A stretch of DNA of 64,000 nucleotides, taken from Acanthamoeba sp. SK_2022b (taxonomy: Eukaryota > Discosea > Longamoebia > Acanthamoebidae). The notes under the pieces are model-generated. The model searched no databases and was not told the DNA's origin. It saw nothing but the letters and a program-made list of their open reading frames with translations. Made by a program: the position numbers and the translations under genes. The stretch spans positions 26,512-90,511 of the forward strand of contig JANDJZ010000197.1 in assembly GCA_027943245.1 (NCBI GenBank). Reading direction: 5' to 3'. Below, piece after piece: positions 49,552-61,769 of this stretch; within the stretch, counting starts at the first letter, position 1; each line of letters opens with the position of its first letter.

Positions 49552-51154
49552 ATGGACGCCTCCACCTCTCCTGAGTCGCCTATCGGTTTCGACGTGCAAG
49601 CCATCGGTACGCCGGCACTGGCCAGCGCCACGCGGGGGGGGGATTGAGCTTCTCATGTAGTAGAGCAGGGCGAGCCAACGAGGTCAGGGGACCAGAGAAT
49701 GAACAACCTTTCGATTATGTCTTCTTCGACTGGAAGGGCACTCTGGCCAAGAAGAGTGGCCTCAACACAAAGCAGAGAACCAACCTCAGGTAAGGCGCTG
49801 ACACTTGGTGCACAGGCAGCAGTTTGCTGCTTCTCTCCCGCTGTGGACAGAGTGGTCTGAACTATCGAGCCCTTTCGTCTGCAGACTGCAGCGCTTCTAT
49901 AATGCGCTCAAGGCGCTGCAGGAGGAGCACATGGGCAGGGTTAGTGGGAGCAGGGAGGTCGTGATCCCCGTGACCGGCGGCAGTGCATTCGACGACATCC
50001 TACCCAAAAACAACAACGGGAGCAACAGCAACCTCGAGTTCAGTCTGCCGTCGTTCGAGGAGCTGCAGGACCTCTTCAACCGGCTCATGCAGGAGCACAA
50101 GGGGGAAGACGGCACGAAGACCTTTGCCTGGAACGACTTCCTTGACGCCCTGCTCCGGGAGATGGGCCTCCATGGTATCGACGACCGCGACAAGGCAAGC
50201 ACCCATCTCCTTCTACTTTTCTATGATTTATTTCAATTTTTATTGATTTTTGTGTCTTTTTTTTAATTGATTTTTTATGTTTTTATTGCGCCAGGACCAC
50301 CTGTTCACGTCGTTCCAGACGACCCCGGAGGCCGACTCGGGCCTGTACCACGGCGCTGAGGAGATCATCCGCTGGCTACGTGAGGACGCGGGCCTGAGGC
50401 TCGGCCTTATCCGCAACTCCAAGCTCAACGAGGCGGCCATGCGCAAGCGCATTGCCAAAGGTCCCTGACTCCTCCCTCGCTTAGTGCGTGCGCCAAGCAT
50501 GCGGGTTTAGGGGAAAGGGCAAGGGCCTGTGAGCTTACCCACTCTTGGTTACCCGCCACCCACCCAACAGCTGGCATCGATCCGGATCACTTTGAGTCGG
50601 TCGTGATGGGCGGCGAGGTCGGGTACGTCACTCATCACCACCCCCAACGGAGGAGCGATGTTCTCTCGCCAACGTCGTCGGGTGGGGTCAGATTCGCCAA
50701 GCCCGATGCTGAGGTGTTCGTCACCGCGGCCAAGACGGCGGACATCGAACACATTCACGTACGACGCTTGTTGTTGTAAGAAGCTTGGGGCTGGTGATTG
50801 ACTCTTTTTTTTTTTTTTTTTTTTTTTTTGGCTAGTCGCGGGAGCCCAAGCGGATTCTCTACGTCGGCAACGAGGTCGACGCCGACATCAACGGCGCCAA
50901 CAGGTACCATGCTCATACAGGCTGGCAGCAGCTCTGCAGCTTGTGTGTATGTGCGCGCGTTGTTATTGCGTAGCATGAGCAGACAGTGTGGTAACAGCCG
51001 TTATGACGACTTCAGAGTGGGCTGGACGTCGGTGTTGGTGACGCACACCGAGCCCACTTCCAACGGACTCGCCGACTACGAGATCGGCCAGCTGGTGCAG
51101 CTCAAGGACATCGTCCTTCGCAGCCGGGACGACACTGAAGAGCGCGCCCAGTGA
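49552..51154 (+). CDS. HAD-superfamily fold protein with substituted catalytic motifs
   Basis: About eight exons. First exon MDASTSPESPIGFDVQAIG, then an exon carrying YVFFDWKGTLAKK, which aligns with HAD motif I (DxDGT) but has Lys for the second Asp. A helical cap region follows (LQRFYNALKALQEEHMG, SFEELQDLFNRLMQEH, FLDALLREMGLHGID), then GAEEIIRWLREDAGLRLGLI and RNSKLNEAAM, where the usual Thr/Ser of motif II is Arg. Motif III looks kept (RFAKPDAEVFVTAA). Motif IV is ILYVGNEVDADINGANRVGW, where VGDS...D is VGNE...D. The first Asp nucleophile and the motif III Lys remain. This could be a pseudoenzyme or a HAD protein with unusual chemistry. No signal peptide. The stop is TGA 51152-51154. 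Confidence 0.68.
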
Positions 51155-51588
51155 CCGCTATGCATATACGACAGTACTGCTGCCTCATCGCAGCATCACA
51201 TCACATGATTGTACAAACTGCTTCTTCTTTGTTGCCATCGTCGGCCATCATGGCAATGGGCATCGGGAGTGAAACGTCGTCGAGCGAGTCCACGCGTCCG
51301 CTCGACTTCTGCCACTGTAGGGGTAGCGTCTCTCCGGGGTGCACCCAGGGCAGACTCTGACAACCTTTTTCTTTCAGAAGCGGACTCTGACTGCCCAGGC
51401 CGAGCACCGACACGAACATCACCGCAGTTTTCTGGCCAGCTCCAGTCGTCGTAATTACGCCCCTCCTTCATCGCTCCTTTCATTGTCGCTTTCGCTGTCG
51501 CAAACCGACGAAAGGACACGGCTTTTTTTGATAAATTGTTTTAATGTACGTTTGGTGTTGTACACGAAAAAGACGTGACTGGGGGGAT
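51155..51588. other. Convergent intergenic region
   Basis: Between the 3' ends of the HAD-like and GABA-transaminase genes. Several open shadows on both strands, none with motifs or splice context; nothing supported. Confidence 0.45.
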
Positions 51589-54032
51589 CTACTGCTTGGG
51601 GTGGACCTTGAGGGCGTCGTCCAGGATGGAGAGGAACTGGTGGGCGTGACGAGGACCAAAGACCAGCTGAGGCCTCAGCCGCACCGACGAGCTGCCGCTG
51701 CCGCCCGACTCCACTCCTGCCCGTGTCGTCACGTTAGACCAGCCCCCCAAAAACGCGAAAGCGAAAGCAAAAGAACGAAAGCGAAAGCGAAAGCGCGCGT
51801 GCTTACCCTTCTGCCTGAGGGTGTGGATGAGCTGGTCTCTGCTCTGCGCCGTGGGCAGGTCGAAGGCGAGGAAGGTGCCCAGGCCGCGCACGTTGGAGAC
51901 CATCGGGTGCTTGTCCTGCAGCTCCAGGAGGCCGTCCTTGAGGTACTTGCCAGTGATCTGCACGTTCTCGAGGAGGCGCTTGTCCTTGATCTCGCCCAGG
52001 ATGCTCTTCATGAGGAGCACGCGCACGGGGTCGCCCATCCACGTGTTGAAGTTGCGGTAGCCCTCCGACGGCCTGAACTGAATGTTGTGGAAGTAGCCCG
52101 CCGCCTGCATCTTCTTCGAGAAGGTCACGATGTCGGGAGGCGACGACAGGTTCCTGTCAGCGGGAGAGAGAGTGAGCTGTGGCAGAAATAGGCCCAGTCG
52201 CGCGACAACCCACGGCGGCTCGCGCACGCGCAGTAACCTACCAGTGCTCGTGGGCCCAGAACTTGCCGGTGGCGCACACGCCGGTCTGCACCTCGTCGAC
52301 GATGAAGGCGACGTCGTTCTCCTTGGTGATGTTGCGGAGGCCCTGGAAGAAGTAGGGCGAGGCCCAGTTGTCGCCTCCCTCGGCCTGGATGGGCTCCACG
52401 ATGAGACCCGCCACTGGCACCTTGTGCGTCTTGATCACGCGCCTCACCTGCCATACACAACACCCACCCAAGTATAATTATTAATACAGCAATTTTAATA
52501 AATTAAACAAAACATTTAGGTATAATTACTTGAAAATAAATGAAGTAAGAATTGGAAATTGATGGGCAGGGGTATACCTCCTCGAGGCAGCGGTCCTCCT
52601 CCCTCCTGTTCTCGGCCTCGTACTTGTCGAGCGGGTACCTGATCTTGGGGAAGGGCGCCTTGGGCCAATCGAACGCCGGAATGTCGACCTGTGGCCACGT
52701 CGACAAAAAAAGCAAACAGAGGTGGCGCGTGTGAGTCCACGCCAGCGCTGCGACAGAGCAGGCGATGGGAAGGCAAGGCCTTCCCCCCCCCCAAGGAGAG
52801 ATGAGGCGGCACCTTGTGGATGGGCTTGGAGCAGGTGGTGGTGAGGGACCCGAAGAGGCGCCCGTGGAAGCCGCCCTGGAAGGAGAGGATGGAGAGCTCG
52901 GGGCTGCCGGGCGGCAGGTTCTGCATCGACGAGTTGAGCTCCTCCTCGCTAAAGGCCCGACCGCCGCGTTTCTGCTCCCCCCCCCAAACCCCCATTCGCC
53001 GTTGTGGGTGAGTGCCTGATTGCTCGCACACACGCACACGCACATGCACATGCACGCACCTTGTGCATGTAATTCATGAAGACGGCCTTGTAGGCGCACT
53101 CGTTGGCGCAGGAGCCGCACATGGCAGTGAACACCTGGTGCAGGCCTGGGAGCACAGACGACACACGCACACACACATGCGGGTGAGCGGTCGCTCGCTC
53201 ACAAGCGTCAGGTGGGGTCGCCCGCACCCTTGGGGGCCACGGACATGAAGGTGTCATGGAGCGTGTTGCCCCAGTCTGCGGGGGGCATGATGCCCAGCGC
53301 GGGCCTGTTGACGAGGAACCGGCCCCACTCGGGCGACGAGGCCGCCTGGAGCAGCACGGGGTTGTTGTAGCCTGTCCCCCGCCCCATATCAGCACACGCC
53401 GCCGCCACAGGGAGGGAGAGAAGAGAGAGCGGGGCCGCACCGACGGCGAGGGAAGCGATCTGGGAGAAGACGTCGAGCAGGACGTTGCCGTCGGCATCGA
53501 CGACGTAGTTGCCCAGCGACTTGGCGTAGTCGGCGAAGAAGTGGCCTGTGCGCACGTCCTACACGGCAGCGGCAGGCGCGAGGGGCAGTTCGGGGGGGGA
53601 GGGAGGTTGCGGTGGCCTCAGCACTTTGACGCGGTGCCGTGTTGGGGCGGGGGGACAGGCAGGGGGGGGGTTACCTGGAACTGCTCCATAGCGGCCCTGG
53701 CGGCCTTGGAGGCGGGGCCTGGGACCTCGGTCTTGAGGACGGGCTCGGTGGCCTCGCCAGGGAAGGCCGGCATGGGCGTGGACGGCGGGCTCGACAGCGA
53801 ACGCACTGGCCCAACGTAGCCGGTGAGTTGATTCACAGTAATAAAATCAATGAAACTGTGTTGGGCATTATCAAGCGACAGGGATGGATTGACAAAGAAA
53901 TTAAATAAAGGATTAAGGGCGTGTGGTACCGTGCTGGGCGGAGGTGAGGCGAAGGGCGAGGCTGGTTGTGCGCACGCCGGCAGGGGCAGCTACCGCGCTG
54001 GCCCCAGCAACTCGTTGGCTGACTCGACGCAT
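51589..54032 (-). CDS. ABAT: 4-aminobutyrate aminotransferase (GABA transaminase), mitochondrial
   Basis: PLP enzyme that transfers the amino group of GABA to 2-oxoglutarate, giving succinic semialdehyde, in the mitochondrial matrix. [20 protein letters not shown] is a typical presequence. Then [47 protein letters not shown], a [18 protein letters not shown] block (the CGSC pair corresponds to the cysteines that hold an Fe-S cluster in mammalian GABA-T), [75 protein letters not shown] (PLP Asp) and [14 protein letters not shown] (PLP Lys). The last exons read [17 protein letters not shown] and [17 protein letters not shown] before the TAG complement at 51589-51591. About ten exons; start at 54032 gives the presequence. 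All catalytic motifs intact. Confidence 0.93.
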
Positions 54033-54785
54033 TGCTTTTTGAAATGTGTGTGGGGTGTAGAGGTACAGTGCAGTAATAAAAAACAAAAGGTCCTTGTTGT
54101 GGTTGCCCTACGCCGAGAAAACGGAAAAGAGGGCGACAGGAGCTGATTGGTCGTTGTTCGCAGGCGCCTGCGTTTCCGGTTGGCTTGGACATGCCCCCGA
54201 AACTTCGATAAACCGGGATCAACCTTTTATCAAACCACCTGATCTGGGCAAGGTCAACTCCAAATTTTGGACTTAAAGAAGACTAGAACTTTTACCCCTG
54301 CCACATGGGTTAGGGGTAAAGGTTTTTGGCTTGCAATTATTTTGTTGGGCCAGAAAAACTCAGGAGAGGGGTGGTCAAGAAATCAACAGGGAAGGAATGT
54401 ACCGAGGCAGTTAGAAGTGAATATGTGAACTTGTGTAGAAACTTGGGACCTACACATCACTCACTACACCAGTGGTCACAAGTAATACATGAGACCACCC
54501 CAGCAGTGTGCCATCCTCACCATCCTCAAGCTGCCCCATCATCTGCTCTGTCCTCAACACTTCAATGCCCTCATGGGGCCACCCCTGGTGTATGCCCTTC
54601 CCCACTGTGCCACACTTTCATGCACCACAGCTGCAGCCACATCCAGGCAGGCGCCAGCTGCCCAGTGCTTTGCATGCAGGTGCTTTGATTGCTCAACAAT
54701 TCTGCAGGTTCTAAAAGGGCATATATTTCTTTATCTTGAAGAAGTTTTTTGTACTCAGGGGTCATGATTACTTACAACAACGAAC
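54033..54785. other. Upstream flank and low-GC gene desert
   Basis: The first about 150 bp are the GABA-transaminase 5' region. From about 54270 the sequence becomes lower in GC and CA-rich with CATG/TGCATG words, as in the 25-30 kb island. A 120-codon plus-strand frame (54326-54688) and a 64-codon minus-strand frame (54571-54765) are open but motif-free. Possibly a decayed element. Confidence 0.4.
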
Positions 54786-56952
54786 TCAGTTGCAAGAGGA
54801 GGAGAGGACGACGAGGCTGTCCCAGTAAGCGCACTGCGCCGACGCAAGGTTGTACTCCACGTGGAAGTAGGGGCTCGACTGGATCACCTGCACAGCCTTG
54901 CTCGTTGAATACTGCGGCCACGCGATGTTGGGTGCGCCGTTCCTACATCCCACCCAATCACACCACAATCAGTCCGTTAATTAGCTCCAGCGAAGAGGGG
55001 TCGATCGAAGTGGAGACGTACTTGATGAAGCTACCCCACACGCTCATCACTTGCTGCGACAGGTTGTAATCGCTCGTGCCAATAGTCCAGAAGGACGGGT
55101 CAGTGCCGGTGTAGCAGGTGGGGGGACCGTAAGGCCAGAAGTCGCTGATGCACGACGTGCCAAACACGTAGTTCAACTGCCCTCCCCCGCCACAACTCAC
55201 CATCAGCTCTCCTGCGCCATGCCTGCCACATGTGGAAGAATGGAAGAGAAGAGGAAGAGAGCACGTACGTCGGTGGAGTGGAAGGTGCCGAGGAAGTTCT
55301 GAGGTGCGCTGTACGGCAGCGCATGCCTCAGCTGGTAGTGGTACAACTGTGTGGCGCCCGCCTGCGCCATGAGGTCGAGGAAGTGCCTCACCTGACACGT
55401 GTAGTCGCGATCGCCGTCGATGGCAGCCAGCCGAGCAAAGGTCGTCGGGTAGGCGCTCGCCGGGTAGAGCTGGTCGACCACGGCCGAGAAGTTGGGCCCG
55501 TAGGAGGCCGTGTTGCTGATCACCTGATTGAACTTGTCCTGCGAGATGACAGTGACGTTGTTGAAGAAGGAGTTGGCGTTGGCATCGAACACGGTCGATT
55601 CGTTGAACACATTTCCTGCCAGCACCTGCAATGTCAAACCCCGCCAACCACCATCACGCCCAAAATGAGCCAGCAGATTTGGCTAAGGCACTGCTAGAGA
55701 TAGGATTCATTGTTGGGGGGACACGCACGGGAACGCGAGCGAAATAGCCCTTCTGCAATAGCCTCAGAGGCTGGTCGGGGATCACGATGCCGTCGACCGA
55801 CGGACGAGCAGGCGAAGGTTGCACCACCTTCTGCAGCGCCAACAGTGTGCTCACTGGCGCCGCCCGAAGACACTGCCACCACCACCCACCACAACACAAG
55901 TTTAGCAAACAAGCAGGGAAAGGTAGAGGATTCAGGGGGGGTAGGGTACAGCGCGGATAGTGGCGTTGGAGGCGGTGGTGGAGCAGTTGAGGGCTTGAAG
56001 AAGGGCCACCGACTGGGCGCCCACGTAGGCCTGGTCGGTGAGCTTGCTCGTGACGGCGCTCTCGATGATGGCCTTGGAGAAGAGACCGCGCGAGAGAGGA
56101 GACACCAGATGGATGGCCACGCTGATGCCGCCCACCGACTGGCCTCCGAGCGTCACCTGCTTCGGATCTCCACCGAACGCCCTGCAACCGCCATCAACCA
56201 ATGGCACAGTTATTTTCTCCACATTTTTCCGCTTCCCCTTGTTGGTAGATCATGATGGCGGAGAATGGATAGGGCGAGTACTGAATGTTGTCCTGAACCC
56301 AGCGAAGGGCATGGACCTGGTCCATGATGTTGAGGTTGCCCCACGTGCCGCTCTCCTCGAGGAAGGCCGGATGGGCCAGCATGCCCAGGAGACCGAGGCG
56401 GTAGTTGATGGTGATGATGATGGAGTTAGTGCGCGAGGCGAGGAGGGAGCCGTCGGTGACGGGCTGGGCGCCAGAGCCGGTCTGGTAGCCGCCGCCGTGG
56501 AGGAACAGCAGCACTGGCAGATTATCGCCCGCTGATGCCCAGAGCGGAGCCTACACCCATGCACGTGTGTAAGCTGTCATGTTACAGGGTTGCAACGAAC
56601 AGGACCGGAGATAAGGAGTTACCCAGATGTTGAGGTAGAGGCAGTCCTCGCTCTGGTTCGGCAGAGGACTCACGCCCGCAAGGTTGTTTTGCGGACAGTT
56701 GGGGCCGAAGTCGGTGGCAGCTCGAACGCCGCTCCAGGCATTGGCAGCTTGGGGAGGCCTGAAGCGGAGGTCGGCGACGGGAGGTGCGGCGTAGGGGATG
56801 CCGAGGTATTGCTGGACGAGCAACGAATACTGGCCGCGCACCTTGCCGGCGCTCGTGCTGATGACAGGGCCGGGGAAGGTGATCGCCGTAGCAAGGGATG
56901 CCAGGAGGAGGACGGCCGAGACCGTGGTGAAGGTAAGCGACGACAGACCCAT
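54786..56952 (-). CDS. Secreted type-B carboxylesterase (cholinesterase family)
   Basis: Alpha/beta-hydrolase of the esterase/lipase family. Start 56952 gives a signal peptide (MGLSSLTFTTVSAVLLLASL). Then VQQYLGIPYAAPPVADLRFR, a block with CPQNN and SEDCLYLNIW (the usual disulphide loop), VLLFLHGGGYQTGSG (oxyanion hole), INYRLGLLGMLAHP and GNLNIMDQVHALRWVQDNI. The nucleophile elbow is TLGGQSVGGISVAIHLVSP; most relatives have GESAGG, so Glu is Gln and Ala is Val, but Ser remains. The His region, after splicing out 55177-55268, reads GTFHSTDLNYVFGTSC, aligning with G-x-x-H-x-x-E-L-x-Y-V-F. The end (AYWDSLVVLSSSC) stops at TGA complement 54786-54788. Several N-glycosylation sequons. An upstream in-frame ATG at 56988 would bury the signal peptide and is less likely. 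Substrate unknown. Confidence 0.86.
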
Positions 56953-57061
56953 CACTGGCGTAGCGTCGATATCTGATTTAGGGTACAAGTCGTGTGACGG
57001 TAGTGGTATAGGAGTGTATGGACAAGAAGGTTTGGAGAAGAATGGGAACAGAGGCGTGCGG

Positions 57062-57068
57062 TTTTATA
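57062..57068 (-). promoter_or_regulatory. TATA box of the carboxylesterase gene
   Basis: Minus strand reads TATAAAA, about 110 bp upstream of the ATG at 56952. Confidence 0.65.
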
Positions 57069-57180
57069 ATCGGGTTAGCGGGGTGTAACACCAGGACACG
57101 GCACATGGTCGTGGTAGCAGTGTGACCAATGCCTCGATACGACACGCCCCAAATAAAACGCCGATTGTTGGGGGGACTCG

Positions 57181-57232
57181 CCGGGTGAGTCAGCGAGCCA
57201 GTAACCGAGCAGATCGCACCGGGTGAGTCAGC
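57181..57232. promoter_or_regulatory. Two direct copies of CCGGGTGAGTCAGC
   Basis: Copies at 57181-57194 and 57219-57232, 38 bp apart. Each contains TGAGTCA, the AP-1/GCN4-type bZIP consensus. Confidence 0.5.
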
Positions 57233-57534
57233 CAGAGCCAGATCGGCAGTAAAATCACGCTCTTAATTTTCGGGCGAGGAATCCGATTGGTGAGGAGGTG
57301 CGATACACGCCAGAACGGAAGCCGGGGGTAGACTCGCGAACTGTTCGCTAAGCGCACCGTGGTGTGGCTGAGCCGCTAAGTGGCTGGGTTGCAACGAGTC
57401 CAAGGCGATTCAAAGATGCGAAGTTAAATATACCTGTGTGTACTTCAACCCGTTTCCCCTGTCGTCGGTCTTGTACTGCCAGGAAAAGCAGTTGCGGTCA
57501 TTCTGATTCTCATTGTTTTCGTCAAGCACAGACC

Positions 57535-60500
57535 ATGCCCACCCCTTTCTCTACGCTCTGCCACGGTCCCGTGATCTACGCCAGCTTGGCTGCTTGCGTG
57601 GCGTTGTTGCTCGTTGCTTTCGCTCCTTCTCTGTCTTCTGGTACTGTTGACCCTCCGTACTCTCTGCTTCTCGCTTCTTTCCATTCCTGGTCATCACTTC
57701 ATGTAGTTAGTTGTCTGACAAACCAGAACACGGAAACGAGAATATCAGCTTGTACTCCGGAACCGCTTTCTGAAAACTTAACTTAAGGATCTTTTATTTT
57801 GTTTTCTTCTGGCCGACTCCCAAATCTTTACAAATGAAGTGAGACTAAAGAGATCTTATGCAGGAGGGACTACCACAATCTATGGCGAGGGAGGAACGAG
57901 CGCCAATCTGTTCTGGCAGAAGATGGCTGCCGAGTATCCGTACTACCGCGACTCGGTGACCATCAACTGGTCTGGCACGGCCGTCCTCCAGTCCATGGCC
58001 GACTACACCGCCGGCCTCGCCGATTTTATCATGATCGACTCCCAGCTGACCGACCAGATGATCCAGCAGGGCTACTACGGCCTGCCCATGATGGGCTCCG
58101 CCATGGTGATGGTCTACAACCTGCCCGAGCTCAACAACACACAGCTGGTAGGCATTCCCTGCCGTCTGCTAGTTGCCCCCCCCCCTCCTCTCTTTTCTCT
58201 GCTCGTGTGGTCTGCTCACCTGTTCCCGCGACCAGATATTGGACGGAGAGACGCTTGCGTTGATTTGGTGCGGTAACATCAGCCGCTGGAACCACCAGGC
58301 CATAGCGAACCTGAACCCCACTGTGTCGATGCCCGACGCCCAGATTCGCTTGACTTGGTGCGGTACCGCTTATTGGTCAAGGCGCGAATGTGAGCTGACG
58401 TTATGTGCTTGTTGTGTATGTGTGTGTGTGGTGTGTTGTGTGGCCCAATCAGGTACCCCGGCCAGACGCCGGGCACGGTGGCTTTCCTGAAGGCAGCGCT
58501 CTCCAACTTTAGCTCCGTGTTCAAGGAAGACCTCGCAGCTGCGAACAACCTGCTGGAGAGCATACCCGCGATGGCCAGCAACAACTACACCACCAACAAT
58601 CCGTTCAGGCTTACCTACGTGCAGCAGGTGCCCTACAGCATGACTTACTACTGGCTGGAGGAGGTGCTTCCACTCAACATGAAGTACGCCGCAATGAAGA
58701 ACCGATACGGAACCGTAGTCCAGCCCAGCTCGGCCACGGTCCAGAGCGCCATGACCGACTTCGCGGCTCAGGTCGACGCCGGCAATCTTGCCACGCCGCT
58801 GTACAACGGCCCCGGAAAGAACTCGTGGCCCCTGCCATTCATCACCTTCCTGTGCCTCTTCCAGAACACGACGCGGTCCGACTGCCGGCCCATCCAGGAG
58901 CTCACCAACTTCATCGCGTGGACGCAGCTCAACGATCAGGTGATCTCGGCCGTGTCGAACCTCGGCTACATGCCGCTTGCGTTTGACTACCGCAGCAAGC
59001 TCGTCGACGCCATCGGCACGATCCGTTGCAACGGCGAGCTGGCCCTCCCCACGGCCTACCTGCTCGGCACGGGTCCGGCCTACGGCGTCTTCACCTCGTG
59101 GTCCTCCGACTACTCGAGCACGTCAACCTCCATCAAGATCTACACCCAGTCCTCCGATCCGGCCATCTCCGACATCGCCATCGGTACGCACGGCACCAAA
59201 ACGCACATACACGCTCCTTGAGAGCTCTCCTTTGCTCAACCGCGGACGTGTGGCGATGTGCAGGAGTGGTGGATTTTGTGACCTCTGTTGCCGAGCCGAC
59301 GGCAAGCGAGCTTGCCCAAGCGTCCGACCTCCTCTCCCTTCCGCTCACCGCTACCGCCATCGCGCCCGGCTACTATGTTCGTTATGCTTTTTCTCGTTTT
59401 TTTCTCGTTTTTATCTATCTTTGGGTGCATCCCGCTGGAATGCTGATCACTCCTTTCATTTATAGATCTCGTCGCTCTATGGCAATGTCACGCTCAACTT
59501 TGACTACTCGGTCTTGGCGAAGATCTATCTCAATGAGGTTATTGCATCTCGTCTTTTCTCTCCGCTGCTTCTGTTCTGACTCCGCTCTCGCTCAGATCAC
59601 CACGTGGAACGACTCGAGCATCGCCGCGCTCAACCCGGGTGTGGCGCTGCCCTCCCGGGCTATCGTCGTTGTGGGCGACAACGAATCCGCGGCCAACGCG
59701 GTGTGGATCGCTGCACTGCGCCAAGCCGATGCCCATTTTAATCAGTCGGTGCCGGCCTCGGCCACGCTGTCGGACCTGCCCATCTTCACCGAGTCGCCCA
59801 GCCGCGTGGTGGTAATATCGAATAGTGCCCTGGGCACCGCGATGAAGAACCAGACGAGCTTCGCCATGGGCTACGTGCCCGACATCCTCTCCGTGCGCGG
59901 ACTCTCGGTGGGCAAGCTCGTCACGCAGACGGCGAGCAAGCGTGCCTCGCAGGTACTCGAGGCCGATTCCGCGTCGGTGCTCTCGGCCCTCAACGCCTAC
60001 ACGTCGGAGACACTCCCTTCCGATCTCGTTCTCGGTACCTCCAGCTTTGCTGTCCTCATTTCATTTCGTTTTATTCATTTTCTTTACTTTTTCTCTGCAT
60101 TCCATCAACGTTCCACACGCCACAGCTCCTGGATCAGGCAGTTGGCCATTCGTTCAAGTGCACCGTATCCACGTCAGGTAGCGTTCACTACATGCGCGTC
60201 CTTGGCCGCTGGTCAGGAGTACTGTTTGTCGCTCACGTCTCAACTTGGCACAGGTCCACGTCGATGCCCAACTGTCTGAAGGCCGCGGCGCTTGCCGACT
60301 GGATCTACTGGACTCAGACCTCTTCCTCCGCCAACTCGAGCGCCAGCAGGCACGTCTCAGTTTCGAGGCATCAACTCACCACAACCTAACTCTTCCCCCC
60401 ACCACCAACAGGAGCTGGGCCGTCGTCCCGGCGCAGACAGCATATGGTGAATCCATGCTTGCCAACTTCCTCGCGTCGGTACGTAACGTCTCTGCTTGCC

Positions 60501-61701
60501 GGCGTGGCGGAGACATCACGATCGTTCGTTGGGCGCGAGGCTCAGATTGTGTTGTCTATTGTTCTGTCGACACCCCGCAGTTGCAGTGCGACGGCGAGTA
60601 TGTGAGCTCGGTCTACAACTGCATCATCAACGGCACCTTCTGCAGCAACCACGGCACGTGCGACAGCACTGGGGCCTGCCAGTGCACGAACGGTTGGCAG
60701 GGCACCTACTGCGAGTCCCTCACCCCAGCCTCCGACTCCGCACTGGGTGCGGCCCCTCCCTCAATCCCGCTCGCTCGTACACGCACGCCCACAGGCAATC
60801 GGCTCACGACCACCTCGCACTGGGCGCAGGCACGGTCCTGGGAGCGGTGTTGGGCACCACGATACCGGTGGGCCTGTTGGTGTGCCTCGTCTTCGCGGCC
60901 ATCGTCCTCTTTGGCGCGTTCTCGAGGCGGAAGGAGCGCAACGAGTGGGAGATGGACTACTCGGAGCTCGAGATTGGCGAGCAGATGGGCGCCGGCGGGT
61001 ACGGGACAGCGCCACCGCTGCCTCTGGCCAGCACCACCGCCAGGGCTGGCTAGCTAAACGAAGAGAGTTTCTGTTGGCTCAGGTACGGTGTCGTGTACAA
61101 GGCCAAGTGGAGAGGAACCGAGGTGGCCGTCAAGACGATGGTCTCCAAAGACGTCTCCAAGGATCTCGAGCGCTCCTTCAAGGAAGAGGTGCGCCCCCGT
61201 CTCGCCCCCTACAACTCGCAGGATTGATTATATTTTTATTAAATATTCGTTAACTTTATTATTATTTATTTATTGCCTGTAAAAGGTGCTCGTGATGACC
61301 GCGCTGCGTCATCCCAACGTGGTCTTGTTCATGGGAGCCTCGACCAAGGCCCCTAACCTGTGCATTGTCATGGAGTACATGGCCCTCGGCTCGCTCTTTG
61401 ACGTACGCCACCTCCATCTGCGCCTCCCTCAACTGTCGGTGAGTCGTTATTCTGAGTGCTCCATCCAACCACAGCTGCTGCACAACGAGCTCATCGCGGA
61501 CATTCCGTTCATTCTCAAGACCAAGATGGCCTACCAGACGGCCAAGGGCATGCACTTCCTCCATTCGTCGGGCGTCGTGCATCGTGACCTCAAGTCCATG
61601 AACCTGCTGCTCGACAACAAGTGGAACGTCAAGGCATGCCTACCTTGCTCCATCACTGTCTCGCACACGTCCCTCTCTGACTCTCTCTCTCTCTCTCTCT
61701 G

Positions 61702-61769
<68 letters not shown>

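Larger units (their letters stand above)
56953..57534. promoter_or_regulatory. Divergent promoter region, esterase and receptor-kinase genes
   Basis: 582 bp between two divergent starts. Holds the esterase TATA box (57062-57068) and a direct repeat with two TGAGTCA sites (57181-57232). No coding stretch is supported. Confidence 0.5.

Noticed and set aside
55177..55200. A 24-nt segment with GTGAGT...GGGCAG ends in the esterase gene, as if an ultra-short intron.
   Set aside because: A 92-nt intron (55177-55268) that uses the same acceptor gives GTFHSTD joined to LNYVFG, which matches the family His motif better and needs no unusual intron.
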